DNA of 64,000 bases, taken from Thiolinea disciformis DSM 14473. Lineage in GTDB: Bacteria; Pseudomonadota; Gammaproteobacteria; Thiotrichales; Thiotrichaceae. Shown here in pieces: positions 8,975 to 17,396 of the stretch; the first letter of the stretch is position 1; each line of letters begins with the position of its first letter. The notes under the pieces were generated by a model. It was not told the origin of the DNA, did not search any database, and saw only the letters and a program-made list of their open reading frames with translations. A program made the translations under genes and the position numbers. Where the stretch lies: the NCBI RefSeq assembly GCF_000371925.1, contig NZ_AQVE01000007.1, positions 117,021 to 181,020 of the forward strand. Reading direction: 5' to 3'.

Positions 8975-10366
8975 TTATGCGCCCCATTCTGCTAAGCGAG
9001 CGGAGTTAGGGTTGGAGATAATCGCGCCGAGATAATGACCTGGGAAACCTGTACCAGATACCCAAGGTTGGCTACTATTTTCATTAAATTTCACATTAAC
9101 CTTACCTTGACCAATAGCCCAGAAGTTATAACTTCCGTCTGCCTGTTTGCCTAAGTAAACTGTATTCCAACCTTGCGAGGCGTCAGTATTATTACCGGGG
9201 TGTTCAAAGTAATAAGAGCTACCCACCTGTAGTTTATCGCCACGGCTTGGATCGAACATCGCTGCCTCACCTTCTAGGTTTCTAACACCATTGACGTTAA
9301 TAGAGCCGGCCGCAGCGGTACGCACCGAGGTTTGATAGCCACCATCAAAATCTGAGTTGTCATATTGGTCATACCAAGATGAAACGGTTAATTGTCCAGC
9401 CTTGGAGTTAAATTTATCCGCTCCAATGGCATCTAAAGTCGCTTTTAGATTCAATAAGGTCATTGGGCTTGCGCAATCAAAACGATAACTATTGCGGTTC
9501 GAGAACACATCATTTAAGGCATCCGATGGTTTAATGGGGCGGCCACTATCATCCGTAGTGCGCATCACCATAACACGATTGGAATCACGCTCGACCACTT
9601 CCCAATATTTATTACGCTCAATCACTTTTTCTTGACCAGTTTGGCCATTTGCAGTGCGATAAGAGCGTGTTTCCGAACTTCTTAATGAATTATTTTGTAA
9701 CTGAACCAATTGACTGGTGAATCCCCAGCCTGGGCCAATCGATTCCGTGTTTTTCAACATATTTTCACGGAAAGTAATGTCATAGACATCTTGTTGGGTC
9801 AAGGTACGTGTAGAAACGGTATTACCGCTGTTATCTAATACTTTTACCTGATCACCTACAGAAATTTTACCATCGCGATTAGTATCATTAGCGTTAATGA
9901 CTCGAACTGCTGCGCTGGTACCGGAACCATAGTTACCATACAGATTATCGAGTACACGTTGTGTAAGTGTACTAAACGTGTTGCCGCCAGTGCTACCGGT
10001 GCTACCGGTGCTACCGGTGCTACCAGTGCTACCGGTGCTACCAGTGCTACCGGTGCTACCAGTGCTACCAGTGCTACCAGTGCTACCAGTGCTACCAGTG
10101 CTGCCAGTGCTGCCAGTGCTGCCAGTGCTGCCAGTGCTGCCAGTGCTGCCAGTGCTGCCCCAGCCACCGCCGTACATTTGTCTTAATAAGTCACGAATCA
10201 TGTTATTGAAATAGCTGTTAGTACCGGTACCACCAAATGAACCATAGCTGCCATAGGGGTTGTAATAGCTAGAATAACTAGGGTTGTACGAAGAGCTACC
10301 ACCGTAGTAACTAGGTAAGCCAGAATAATAACGGCTAGTAGGACTGTAATAGCTGGTGTTTAACAT
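8975..10366 (-). CDS. Gly-Ser-Thr repeat protein with an EF-hand-like loop and a Bacillus Tgl-like transglutaminase domain
   Basis: 463 residues in four parts. Residues 1-69 are Tyr/Ser/Gly-rich, without a signal peptide. Residues 70-126 are 19 perfect Gly-Ser-Thr triplets. Residues 161-172 form a calcium-loop-like DTNRDGKISVGD. Residues 250-440 match the spore-coat transglutaminase Tgl: a KYWEVVERD strand, SDALNDVF, F-D-C-A with the presumed nucleophile C298, LDAIGADKFN (Tgl has a near-identical IDTIGEDKFN), and a YYFEHP...YLG strand pair. Tgl has F-E-C-A and a downstream W-R-G-E-N; here Asp replaces the first Glu, and the second appears lost (S-Q-G-W-N), so activity is uncertain. A good AGGAAAG site lies eight bases before the ATG. 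A cell-surface or protein-crosslinking role is inferred only. Confidence 0.75.
   Translation of the reverse strand: MLNTSYYSPTSRYYSGLPSYYGGSSSYNPSYSSYYNPYGSYGSFGGTGTNSYFNNMIRDLLRQMYGGGWGSTGSTGSTGSTGSTGSTGSTGSTGSTGSTGSTGSTGSTGSTGSTGSTGSTGSTGSTGGNTFSTLTQRVLDNLYGNYGSGTSAAVRVINANDTNRDGKISVGDQVKVLDNSGNTVSTRTLTQQDVYDITFRENMLKNTESIGPGWGFTSQLVQLQNNSLRSSETRSYRTANGQTGQEKVIERNKYWEVVERDSNRVMVMRTTDDSGRPIKPSDALNDVFSNRNSYRFDCASPMTLLNLKATLDAIGADKFNSKAGQLTVSSWYDQYDNSDFDGGYQTSVRTAAAGSINVNGVRNLEGEAAMFDPSRGDKLQVGSSYYFEHPGNNTDASQGWNTVYLGKQADGSYNFWAIGQGKVNVKFNENSSQPWVSGTGFPGHYLGAIISNPNSARLAEWGA
9989..10159. repeat. 9-bp coding minisatellite, 19 units
   Basis: Nineteen contiguous 9-bp units with no interruption. 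On the plus strand the first twelve are (A/G)GTGCTACC and the last seven are all AGTGCTGCC. Each unit encodes Gly-Ser-Thr on the minus strand, so gain or loss of units keeps the reading frame. The clustering of unit types suggests recent block duplication by slippage or unequal recombination. The open frames seen on other strands here are by-products of the repeat. Confidence 0.97.
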
Positions 10367-10574
10367 GTTTGCGCTTTCCTATGTTTATTGTTGATTGCTA
10401 ACTATTTAGGCTGGCATTAGCATTAAAATTTTTTATTCAAACGGTTTGTATTGAATTAAGGCTAATGATAGAGGCTGTATACTGAGAAATCGAAAGCAGC
10501 AGGGATAAATGGAACTTATTATCTGATGAATTGATTTTATAATTTAATAGATTAAATTTATTGCCTGAAAAATA

Positions 10575-11054
10575 CTATGACGTTTGCCAAACGCCAGATT
10601 TTCCACCAGCTTTATAAAGAAGGCGAACCTGTGTAATGTTCATGCCGCGATCAACGGCTTTACACATATCATAAATGGTTAGTAGGCCGATTTGTACAGC
10701 CGTTAATGCTTCCATTTCTACGCCAGTTTGACCACTGGTTTCTACTGTGGCGCGACACATTACACCATACCAATCCGCTTGAATGGGCTCTAGCTCAATG
10801 TCAACTCGCGTTAGCGCAAGCGGGTGGCATAAAGGGATTAGCTCAGCAGTTTTTTTCGAAGCCATGATGGCAGCGATACGCGCAATGCCTAATACATCAC
10901 CTTTGCGATGCTTACCTTGTAGAATGGTTTCGAGGGTGGATGGCAGCATTTCTATCTGACCTTGGGCGATAGCTGTCCGATGTGTAAACGCTTTATTACC
11001 AACGTCGACCATGTGAGCAAGACCTTGCTCATTGAAATGTGTAAGACCAGACAT
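10575..11054 (-). CDS. moaC: cyclic pyranopterin monophosphate synthase
   Basis: Second step of molybdopterin synthesis, acting on the product of MoaA. The family signatures GKGDVL-type (here [13 protein letters not shown]), IPLCHPL and [10 protein letters not shown] are all present, and the C-terminal region AGGKSGVW is intact. A longer frame begins at a TTG at 11072; the ATG at 11054 ([11 protein letters not shown]) matches the family start, giving about 159 residues. No other moa gene is adjacent. It is probably read from its own promoter or through from ctpA, 62 bases upstream. Confidence 0.95.
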   Translation of the reverse strand: MSGLTHFNEQGLAHMVDVGNKAFTHRTAIAQGQIEMLPSTLETILQGKHRKGDVLGIARIAAIMASKKTAELIPLCHPLALTRVDIELEPIQADWYGVMCRATVETSGQTGVEMEALTAVQIGLLTIYDMCKAVDRGMNITQVRLLYKAGGKSGVWQTS

Positions 11055-11116
11055 GGTTGTCAATATTTCCAAATAAAGGGGCTAGCTCATCCTAGATCAG
11101 CTAGCCCTACGAACAA

Positions 11117-12631
11117 TTACATACTTTGCCCAGATTCTTGCTTAGCAGCAGGTTCTGGAGCGGGCTTAGTACGATTAGTTGCTAAAGCCATACCTTTGAG
11201 AATATTCAGGGCCTCAAACAACTGATAATCTTCTTCGGCTAAGGTTTTAGGTTTTTGATCCTTGGGCTTAGCCTCTTTCGATGGCATTAGTGATTGATCC
11301 AAAGCAGGCTCAGTCACCCCATTAGATTGTGGCGAAGCTTCTGGTTTTGCTTCTTCAGGCGTCGTTTCAGGTTTAACTTCTTCTGTTTTGGTATCCGCAG
11401 GTGCTTCGGCTGGTTTTTCAGTAGGTTTGGCTGTTGGGTTACTTAAGTGGCGGCCAAAATCAGCTTCAGATAAGGGCTGTAAGTCATCTGCATTCGCGGT
11501 ATCTTCACTGACTTTTAATGGCTTAATTTCGATATCGGGTACAATACCTTCCGCCTGAATCGAACGGCCCGATGGTGTGAAATAACGTGCTGTGGTTAAT
11601 TTCAACGCCGTGGTTTCATCTAAAGGCAGAACGGTTTGTACTGAACCTTTACCAAAGGTTTTTTGGCCTACGATTAAAGCGCGATGATGATCTTGTAATG
11701 CACCGGATACGATCTCGGACGCTGAGGCTGAGCCTTGATTCACTAAGACAACTAAGGGTGCGCCATCTAGCTCATCGCCGTCGCGTGCTGTGTATTCCAT
11801 CTTCGCATCTTCAACACGGCCTTCGGTATAAACAATTTTGCCATCATTTAAGAACGCATCCGAAACACCGACCGCACCGGTCAGCACACCACCTGGATTA
11901 TTACGCAAATCAAGCACTAAACCGCGCAGACTGCCTTTGTTCTCGAGCTTTAGCTTTTCAACGGCTGCGAGCAAATCATCGGTGGTTTTGGATTGGAAGC
12001 TTGAGATGCGGACATAAGCATAACCCGGATCAAGCATCTTGGTTTTAACACTTTGAACTTTAATAATGTCACGGGTAATCGTTACTTTAAAAGGTTTATC
12101 CTTACCTTCGCGCACAATTAACAGATCAATATTCGAACCCGGCTTACCGCGCATGAGCTTCACAGCTTCGTTGAGTGACATGCCTTTAACCGGTTTTTCA
12201 TCCAAACGAATAATTAAATCACCTGCTTCTAAGCCTGCTTTTTTGGCTGGGGTGTCATCAATAGGCGAGATAACTTTAACAAAGCCATCTTCCATTCCGA
12301 CTTCAATCCCTAAACCACCAAATTCGCCAGTAGTACCCACTTGCAGTTCTTTGAAGCTTTCTTCGTCTAAATAATCAGAGTGTGGATCAAGACCAGAAAC
12401 CATGCCGCGAATCGCATTGTTAATCAGCTCTTTGCTATCAGGCGTTTCCACATAGTCTTTTTTAATACGTGTGTAGACTTCAGAAAATTTTTGTAATTGT
12501 TCAACCGGAATATCAGTGACTTCATCTGCAACAGTTTGCTTAAAGGCAAACACATTAAGACTAACACTCGCTGCGGCACCTAGCACAGTCCCAGCTAAAA
12601 TGCCCAAAGTAAGGCGGTGTTTTGAGTGCAT
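11117..12631 (-). CDS. ctpA: carboxyl-terminal processing peptidase, S41 family
   Basis: Periplasmic serine protease that trims or degrades envelope proteins, including peptidoglycan hydrolase partners in related bacteria. An N-terminal signal/membrane segment (residues about 8-30) is followed by a PDZ domain (about 100-175) and the S41 catalytic domain, with the nucleophile in the SASASEI stretch (301-307) and K324 in QKTFGKG. From about residue 385 a low-complexity Lys/Glu/Pro/Thr tail of some 75 residues precedes a final helical segment. It follows envC on the same strand, an arrangement also seen in Pseudomonas, where CtpA controls cell wall hydrolases. Confidence 0.93.
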   Translation of the reverse strand: MHSKHRLTLGILAGTVLGAAASVSLNVFAFKQTVADEVTDIPVEQLQKFSEVYTRIKKDYVETPDSKELINNAIRGMVSGLDPHSDYLDEESFKELQVGTTGEFGGLGIEVGMEDGFVKVISPIDDTPAKKAGLEAGDLIIRLDEKPVKGMSLNEAVKLMRGKPGSNIDLLIVREGKDKPFKVTITRDIIKVQSVKTKMLDPGYAYVRISSFQSKTTDDLLAAVEKLKLENKGSLRGLVLDLRNNPGGVLTGAVGVSDAFLNDGKIVYTEGRVEDAKMEYTARDGDELDGAPLVVLVNQGSASASEIVSGALQDHHRALIVGQKTFGKGSVQTVLPLDETTALKLTTARYFTPSGRSIQAEGIVPDIEIKPLKVSEDTANADDLQPLSEADFGRHLSNPTAKPTEKPAEAPADTKTEEVKPETTPEEAKPEASPQSNGVTEPALDQSLMPSKEAKPKDQKPKTLAEEDYQLFEALNILKGMALATNRTKPAPEPAAKQESGQSM

Positions 12632-12731
12632 TAATTTCTTCTCCAGGCCAGATTGCCATTTTTTTAACTATATAAGCGCACAAGTGTTTAACTTAGAAAC
12701 ACATCCCTTTAAATCTGCCCAGTTTAGCAGC

Positions 12732-14021
12732 TTAGCGTAGCCAACGTGCAGGATTTTGCGTCGCTTTTTTATAACGGATTTCGAAGTATAATGCATCTTG
12801 GCTTTGACCGCTGGAATTGCCTACGGAAGCAATCACTTCATTAGCTTTTACATAGTCACCAACGCGTTTATAGACCGCACGATTATAACCATACAAACTC
12901 ATGTGATTTGAGTCGTGCTCAATAATAATTAATTGGCCATAACCATCCATCCATCCGGCATAAAGTACTTTTCCTGCAGCAACAGCTTGTACTTTTGAAC
13001 CACCGGGAGCCGCAATCACAAGTCCACGCCAAACCTGTTTTTCATTGCGTCTTGCGCCATAATTGTAGAGCACCCGTCCTTTCACAGGGGCTGAAAGTTT
13101 ACCTCTTAGATTTGCAAAGCGTCCTGTCGGGGTTTCAGAGGGCTGTAAATAACGGCCACGTGCAATGCTACGTTGATTCCGTGCAACTACTAAAGGATCA
13201 TCAGCCGATGGTACTTCTTCAGTGCTAGTGGGAACATCGGTAACACTAGGTGTTTCATTCGTCGTGGCTAAACTATTAGTAGCCAAGGTATCTACCGTGG
13301 TATCTAAAGCAGCTTCTTCGCGGCGTAATTTATCGAGTTGGGTTTGGCGTGTTTTAATATCGCGATTCATCGAGTTGAGAGCGACTTCACGGGCTTGTAG
13401 ATTTTGTTGTAATTCTTTCTTTTGTTGTTCGAGAGCTGTTTGTAGGCTACGAAATTCAAGTTGATCCTGTTCAATAGACTCGGTTAAGCGGGTGAGCTTT
13501 AAGAGTGTTTTGTCCACATCCTGAATTTTTTCACTGCGATATTTATTAAGATGCTCAAAGTAATGTAGGGTGCGGCTAAGATCGGCAGGATTATCTTGTT
13601 TAAGTAATAAACGTAAGTGCGATTGTTCACCGGCGGTGTACATTGCTTGCAATTGCTGGGCTAAAGCCGAACGTTGTTTCGCCAACTCTTGTTCTAAATC
13701 ATCGCGTTGTTTTTTAGCATCCGCTAGTTTTTTTACCGATGCCTCAAGCTGGTTTTCGGTCGCATTTTGTTTTTTGTCTATCTCGCCCACGCGCTTTTCT
13801 AAACGTGTTACTTCACTATTAATCGCCTCGGATTGTTTTTGCTGATCCGCAAGCTGATCAGATAAACGTGTGATCTCATTGTTTAGGCGTTGCTGATCTT
13901 GGGTTTCTGCGTTTACACTGTGGGAGGCAAACGCAGAATAGGTCATCGTCAAACTAACCAAGCTGACATTAATCAAATGGCGTGTAGCAGTAGAAAGGTG
14001 TTTCATTAGCGTTGGATTCAT
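12732..14021 (-). CDS. envC: murein hydrolase activator EnvC family protein
   Basis: A 429-residue periplasmic protein: a signal peptide ending near residue 38, a long coiled coil (about 40-250, rich in Glu/Lys/Gln heptads), a Ser/Thr linker and a C-terminal LytM/M23 fold (about 310-429). The LytM metal ligands are missing: the usual HxxxD position reads GLVIAAPGG and the terminal HxH position reads YFEIR. The protein is therefore an activator of amidases such as AmiA/B at the division site, not an enzyme. It precedes ctpA. An upstream gpmI, common elsewhere, is absent. Confidence 0.9.
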   Translation of the reverse strand: MNPTLMKHLSTATRHLINVSLVSLTMTYSAFASHSVNAETQDQQRLNNEITRLSDQLADQQKQSEAINSEVTRLEKRVGEIDKKQNATENQLEASVKKLADAKKQRDDLEQELAKQRSALAQQLQAMYTAGEQSHLRLLLKQDNPADLSRTLHYFEHLNKYRSEKIQDVDKTLLKLTRLTESIEQDQLEFRSLQTALEQQKKELQQNLQAREVALNSMNRDIKTRQTQLDKLRREEAALDTTVDTLATNSLATTNETPSVTDVPTSTEEVPSADDPLVVARNQRSIARGRYLQPSETPTGRFANLRGKLSAPVKGRVLYNYGARRNEKQVWRGLVIAAPGGSKVQAVAAGKVLYAGWMDGYGQLIIIEHDSNHMSLYGYNRAVYKRVGDYVKANEVIASVGNSSGQSQDALYFEIRYKKATQNPARWLR

Positions 14022-14144
14022 GAGCTTTAAACTTCACATGATAGACTAAGTCAAACCCCAAGCGTGCGCATTAATCGATTGATAAATGATGGTTAAGTCT
14101 TAGTGCCCCTGACTTAGCTAGCCTGCGCAGGCTGGGTATTTTCG

Positions 14145-14174
14145 TATATTATTTTATTTATGTATGCTAATATA
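14145..14174. promoter_or_regulatory. inverted repeat upstream of arsR-type gene, candidate autoregulatory operator
   Basis: TATATTA at 14145-14151 and its exact reverse complement TAATATA at 14168-14174 are separated by 16 bases, in an AT-rich stretch 72 bases before the regulator start. AT-rich palindromes of this kind are typical ArsR-family operators, including those of BigR-type sensors. Binding is inference. A separate GC-rich 14-base palindrome lies just upstream at 14120-14133. Confidence 0.45.
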
Positions 14175-14245
14175 GGCGCATCTCACCTTAGAATTGTGAT
14201 GAATAATTACATAATACAAGCCACTTTGTTCAGTAAAGGTATTCT

Positions 14246-14596
14246 ATGCAACAAGAATCCAACGAAATGACCATGGGTAATACCTGCGACATTACCCATT
14301 CTATGCTGGCGAAAGAAGAGGATATTGATCGCGCTTCTCGCTCGCTAAAAGCTATTTCTCACCCCTTACGCCTGAAAATTCTTTGCGTATTAGGCGACCA
14401 AGAAGTCAATGTACAAGACATCGTGGATAGCGTTGGTACTTCGCAAAGTAATATTTCTCAGCATTTGGCCATTTTGCGTGATAAAGGCATCCTGACCTCG
14501 CGCAAAGATGCTAATCGTGTATTTTATCGCGTCGGCGACTATCGCACATTGCGTTTGATTAGCATGATGCAGGAAGTTTTCTGTCCTGCACATTAA
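14246..14596 (+). CDS. ArsR-family regulator with persulfide-sensor (SqrR/BigR) cysteine pattern
   Basis: 116-residue winged-helix repressor: ALKAISHPLRLKILCVL recognition of the ArsR fold, the helix-turn-helix TSQSNISQHLAILRDKG at about 65-81, and a wing near 84-95. C47 (ILCVL) and C113 (VFCPAH) lie 66 residues apart, the spacing I know from SqrR (C41/C107) and BigR (C42/C108); a third, N-terminal C14 resembles C9 of SqrR. Those proteins sense reactive sulfur species by forming an intramolecular tetrasulfide or disulfide. No metal-binding motif such as ELCVCDL is present. It sits upstream of a rhodanese and two thiol-relay proteins, which fits. Which genes it controls is inferred. Confidence 0.78.
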   Translation: MQQESNEMTMGNTCDITHSMLAKEEDIDRASRSLKAISHPLRLKILCVLGDQEVNVQDIVDSVGTSQSNISQHLAILRDKGILTSRKDANRVFYRVGDYRTLRLISMMQEVFCPAH

Positions 14597-14663
14597 TGTT
14601 CTTAGGTTTAAACAAGATTAGATCGAAGTTTGTTCAATAAGATTAATTTTTCCGCAGAATACA

Positions 14664-14692
14664 GTGTGCAAAGGGGTTTACGCTTTGCACAC
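14664..14692. promoter_or_regulatory. perfect 10-bp inverted repeat between arsR and yibN, operator or terminator
   Basis: GTGTGCAAAG and CTTTGCACAC flank a nine-base loop. It begins 68 bases after the regulator stop and ends 41 bases before the yibN GTG. No T-run follows directly, so an operator controlling the yibN operon is as likely as a terminator. Confidence 0.5.
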
Positions 14693-14733
14693 ATCTGTAT
14701 ATCTTTAGCTCCCATTGTCGGAGACTACTAAAC

Positions 14734-15159
14734 GTGAATGAATACTTGGAGTTTGCCCAAAATCATACTTTTCTGGTATTGGGCTTTGTAGCTGTATTGG
14801 GGATGATTATCTGGACAGAATATTCGCGTTTTACGCAAAAATTCAAGAACCTAGATACAAATCAAGCCGTGCAACTGATGAATAATGAACAATCGGTGAT
14901 TGTAGACGTACGTGAAGATAACGAGGTGAAGGAAGGCAAGATTCAAGGTGCAAAGCATCTGCCTTTATCGCAATTTTCAAAACGCTTAGTAGAGCTTGAG
15001 AAAAGCAAAGCTAAACCTATATTGGTTTATTGTCGTTCAGGCAATCGCTCTGCGCAGGCTTGCTCACAATTGGTCAAGCAAGGCTTTGAAAACGTAAATA
15101 ATTTGTCGGGTGGTTTTATTGCGTGGGAGTCGGCCAACCTACCGGTTGTCAAGCGTTAA
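14734..15159 (+). CDS. yibN: rhodanese-like sulfurtransferase, membrane anchored (YibN)
   Basis: 141 residues: an N-terminal membrane helix (about 12-28) and one rhodanese domain with active-site C100 in YCRSGNRSAQ. The CRSGNR loop is a normal six-residue rhodanese loop. The start is GTG (14734), with GGAG about eleven bases upstream. It heads a tightly packed yibN-grx-trx-secB-gpsA run, matching E. coli yibN-grxC-secB-gpsA with an extra thioredoxin. Persulfide transfer to the following thiol proteins, under the upstream ArsR sensor, is a reasonable inference. Confidence 0.9.
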   Translation: MNEYLEFAQNHTFLVLGFVAVLGMIIWTEYSRFTQKFKNLDTNQAVQLMNNEQSVIVDVREDNEVKEGKIQGAKHLPLSQFSKRLVELEKSKAKPILVYCRSGNRSAQACSQLVKQGFENVNNLSGGFIAWESANLPVVKR

Positions 15160-15449
15160 TGATGAGCACAGATACATCAGACTCTGTCGATGTGGTAGTT
15201 TATGCAACGCGGTTTTGTCCGTATTGTATGCGCGCTCGTTCTTTATTAACGCGTAAAGGTGTAGCCTTTCGAGAAATTCTGGTGGGTAGTGCGGATGGTG
15301 TGTCTTGGTCAGAATTATCTCAGCTCAGTGGGCGAGATACAGTGCCACAAATTTATATTGGAACACATCATGTAGGTGGCTACGACGACATGGCGGCGCT
15401 TGAACGTGCTGGTGAGCTAGATCAACTACTGAGGACAGGTGTGATATGA
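15159..15449 (+). CDS. grxC: glutaredoxin 3
   Basis: Dithiol glutaredoxin of 96 residues with CPYC in ATRFCPYCMRAR near residues 20-23, a cis-proline TVPQIYIG strand and a GGYDDM glutathione-binding loop. The ATG overlaps the yibN stop (TAATG), so the start is taken at 15159 and not at the longer upstream frame. The stop overlaps the next ATG (ATGA). It reduces protein and low-molecular-weight disulfides with glutathione; gshB lies in the same gene run. Confidence 0.93.
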   Translation: MMSTDTSDSVDVVVYATRFCPYCMRARSLLTRKGVAFREILVGSADGVSWSELSQLSGRDTVPQIYIGTHHVGGYDDMAALERAGELDQLLRTGVI

Positions 15450-15871
15450 ATATTGTTTGTCCACATTGCCAAAAAATAAATCGTGTTCCTGACGATAAAT
15501 TATATGCAACACCCAGCTGTGGTGCATGTCGTGAGCCTTTATTTCCAGATAAGCCACCTGAATTCGATTTTAATGCTTTACAGCGGCATATTCAGAAAAG
15601 TGAAGTTCCCCTCCTTGTTGATTTTTGGGCGCCTTGGTGTGGTCCTTGTCGTGCGATGGCGCCGTCTTTTGCCGAGGCGACAGCACGTTTAGCCCCTTAT
15701 GCACGTTTGGCAAAACTTAATACCGAAGACCATCAACAGGCGGGTATGATTTATAATATTCGCAGTATTCCCACCATGGTGCTATTCATGGGTGGGCAAG
15801 AAGCGGCGCGGGTGAGTGGGGCGATGAATACCGCTCAAATAGAAAGCTGGGTAAAACAACATCTGGCCTAA
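15446..15871 (+). CDS. trxC: thioredoxin 2 with zinc-binding N-terminus
   Basis: 141 residues. Two CxxC pairs (C5/C8 and C25/C28) form the TrxC zinc module; the thioredoxin domain follows with WCGPC at 64-68 and a cis-proline SIPTMVLF segment. TrxC is a stress-inducible reductase, under OxyR in E. coli. Here it is inserted between grxC and secB, with four-base overlap to grxC, a position not occupied in E. coli. An oxyR gene exists in this window at 29 kb. Confidence 0.93.
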   Translation: MNIVCPHCQKINRVPDDKLYATPSCGACREPLFPDKPPEFDFNALQRHIQKSEVPLLVDFWAPWCGPCRAMAPSFAEATARLAPYARLAKLNTEDHQQAGMIYNIRSIPTMVLFMGGQEAARVSGAMNTAQIESWVKQHLA

Positions 15872-15903
15872 TTTTTATATAACAAATCAGGAGAATGGCC
15901 GTC

Positions 15904-16374
15904 ATGGCGGATCAAGCTGACACTAATACACAGCCAGAATCACAATTTATTATCCAACGCATCTATTTAAAAGATGTGTCTTTCGAGGCGCCCAATTCTC
16001 CCGCCGTTTTTACGGAAGAGTGGACACCGGATACCAAGTTGGATTTAAGTACCAATGTCAACGTCTTGCAAAATAATAATTACGAAGTGGAGTTAGCCCT
16101 AACCATTACGGTAAAAAGTAATGAGAATTTGGCTTTCTTGGTTGAGGTTAAACAAGCAGGTGTATTTTTTATTAATGGTTATTCACAAGAGCAATTAAGC
16201 CACTTATTAGCTGCTTATTGTCCAAATACCTTATTTCCTTATGCGCGTGAAGTGATTGCTGGCTTAGTATCGAAGGGTAGTTTTCCGGAAATGCATCTTT
16301 CGCCCATCAATTTTGATGCTCTATATGCTAAGCGCTTACAAGAGCAAGCTAGTCGTAATACGGCTACTGCTTAG
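15904..16374 (+). CDS. secB: protein-export chaperone SecB
   Basis: Tetrameric cytosolic chaperone that keeps preproteins unfolded and hands them to SecA. The family core IYLKDVSFEAPNSP is intact and the acidic C-terminal half is normal; about 156 residues. The AGGAGA ribosome site (15889-15894) abuts the first ATG at 15895, which is too close, so the second ATG at 15904 is chosen (spacing about nine). The TAG stop overlaps the gpsA GTG. Confidence 0.96.
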   Translation: MADQADTNTQPESQFIIQRIYLKDVSFEAPNSPAVFTEEWTPDTKLDLSTNVNVLQNNNYEVELALTITVKSNENLAFLVEVKQAGVFFINGYSQEQLSHLLAAYCPNTLFPYAREVIAGLVSKGSFPEMHLSPINFDALYAKRLQEQASRNTATA

Positions 16375-17381
16375 TGTCTGAGAGTATTCGTTCGATTGCC
16401 GTTTATGGCGCTGGCTCATGGGGCACAGCGCTAGCGCTACAATTGGCGCACAATCAATTAGATGTAACCTTATGGGATATTAATCCCGAGCATTTAGATA
16501 ACCTAGCGGCTAGGCGTGAAAATCAGCGTTATCTGCCCAACATTCCTTTGCCCGCTAATCTTTCTTTTCAAGCTAAGCTTGCGCTAGTAGCAGGCCAGCA
16601 TGATGCACATTTAATAGTTGTGCCAAGCCATGGATTTCGTACTTTACTCCAGCAACTGAAACCACATTTCAAAGGTGGCGATAAATTATTCTGGGCGACC
16701 AAAGGCTTGGAATTAGACAGTGGTAAATTACTGCATGAGGTGTTGTTAGAGGAAATCCCTGAGCATCGAGACTATGGCTTAGTATCGGGGCCAACGTTTG
16801 CTAGTGAGGTAGCACAGGGCTTCCCAACCGCAATGACCGCCGCAGCTACTTCACAAGTGCTCGCACAACAAGTCGCACAAGCCTTTCATGGTCAACCTTA
16901 TCGGGTGTATACCAGCGATGATATTGTTGGAGTGGAGCTGGGTGGTGCGATTAAAAATGTGCTAGCGATTGGCGCGGGTATTTCGGATGGCTTGGGCTTT
17001 GGTGCGAATGCACGTGCCGCTATTATTACCCGTGGTTTAGCTGAAATGATGCGCTTGGGGCAGGGCATGGGGGCACGCTCGGAAACGTTTATGGGCTTGG
17101 CAGGCTTGGGGGATTTGGTGCTGACATGTACGGATAACCAATCGCGTAATCGGCGTTTAGGCTTAGCGTTGGGTAAGGGTGATAGGCTCGAAAAGGCGAT
17201 GAGCGATATCGGTCAAGCCGTTGAGGGTGTAAAGACAGCGCAAGCGGTTGCCTTATTATCGAAGCGTATGGGCGTTGAAATGCCAATTTGCCATCAGGTT
17301 TATCGTATTTTGTATGAGCAATTGCCACCCCGACAAGCCGTACAAGAGTTGATTGGTCGTGATCTCAAGTCCGAATTTTAG
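16374..17381 (+). CDS. gpsA: NAD(P)+-dependent glycerol-3-phosphate dehydrogenase
   Basis: Reduces dihydroxyacetone phosphate to sn-glycerol 3-phosphate for phospholipid synthesis. An N-terminal Rossmann GAGSWGTALA, a GPTFASEVA motif, the catalytic lysine in GGAIKNVLAIGAGISDG and a C-terminal MGLAGLGDLVLTCT segment are all present in 335 residues. The GTG start shares its G with the secB TAG. The secB-gpsA pairing is conserved in gammaproteobacteria. Confidence 0.97.
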   Translation: MSESIRSIAVYGAGSWGTALALQLAHNQLDVTLWDINPEHLDNLAARRENQRYLPNIPLPANLSFQAKLALVAGQHDAHLIVVPSHGFRTLLQQLKPHFKGGDKLFWATKGLELDSGKLLHEVLLEEIPEHRDYGLVSGPTFASEVAQGFPTAMTAAATSQVLAQQVAQAFHGQPYRVYTSDDIVGVELGGAIKNVLAIGAGISDGLGFGANARAAIITRGLAEMMRLGQGMGARSETFMGLAGLGDLVLTCTDNQSRNRRLGLALGKGDRLEKAMSDIGQAVEGVKTAQAVALLSKRMGVEMPICHQVYRILYEQLPPRQAVQELIGRDLKSEF

Positions 17382-17396
17382 TGTAAGGAGTACGAA

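Noticed and set aside
9989..10159. Short direct repeats considered as a CRISPR array
   Set aside because: Units are contiguous 9-mers without spacers and lie inside a clear coding frame.
9856..10214. Open frames on both strands rich in Ala-Leu or Leu-Pro-Val repeats across 9.9-10.2 kb
   Set aside because: They are by-products of the 9-bp repeat that encodes Gly-Ser-Thr on the minus strand; they lack start signals and family features.
11587..12374. Plus-strand open frames opposite ctpA (up to 153 residues)
   Set aside because: They mirror a well-conserved S41 protease; composition and lack of ribosome sites mark them as shadows.
14120..14133. 14-base GC palindrome upstream of the ArsR gene as a terminator
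   Set aside because: It has no loop and no T-run, and no gene ends nearby on either strand.
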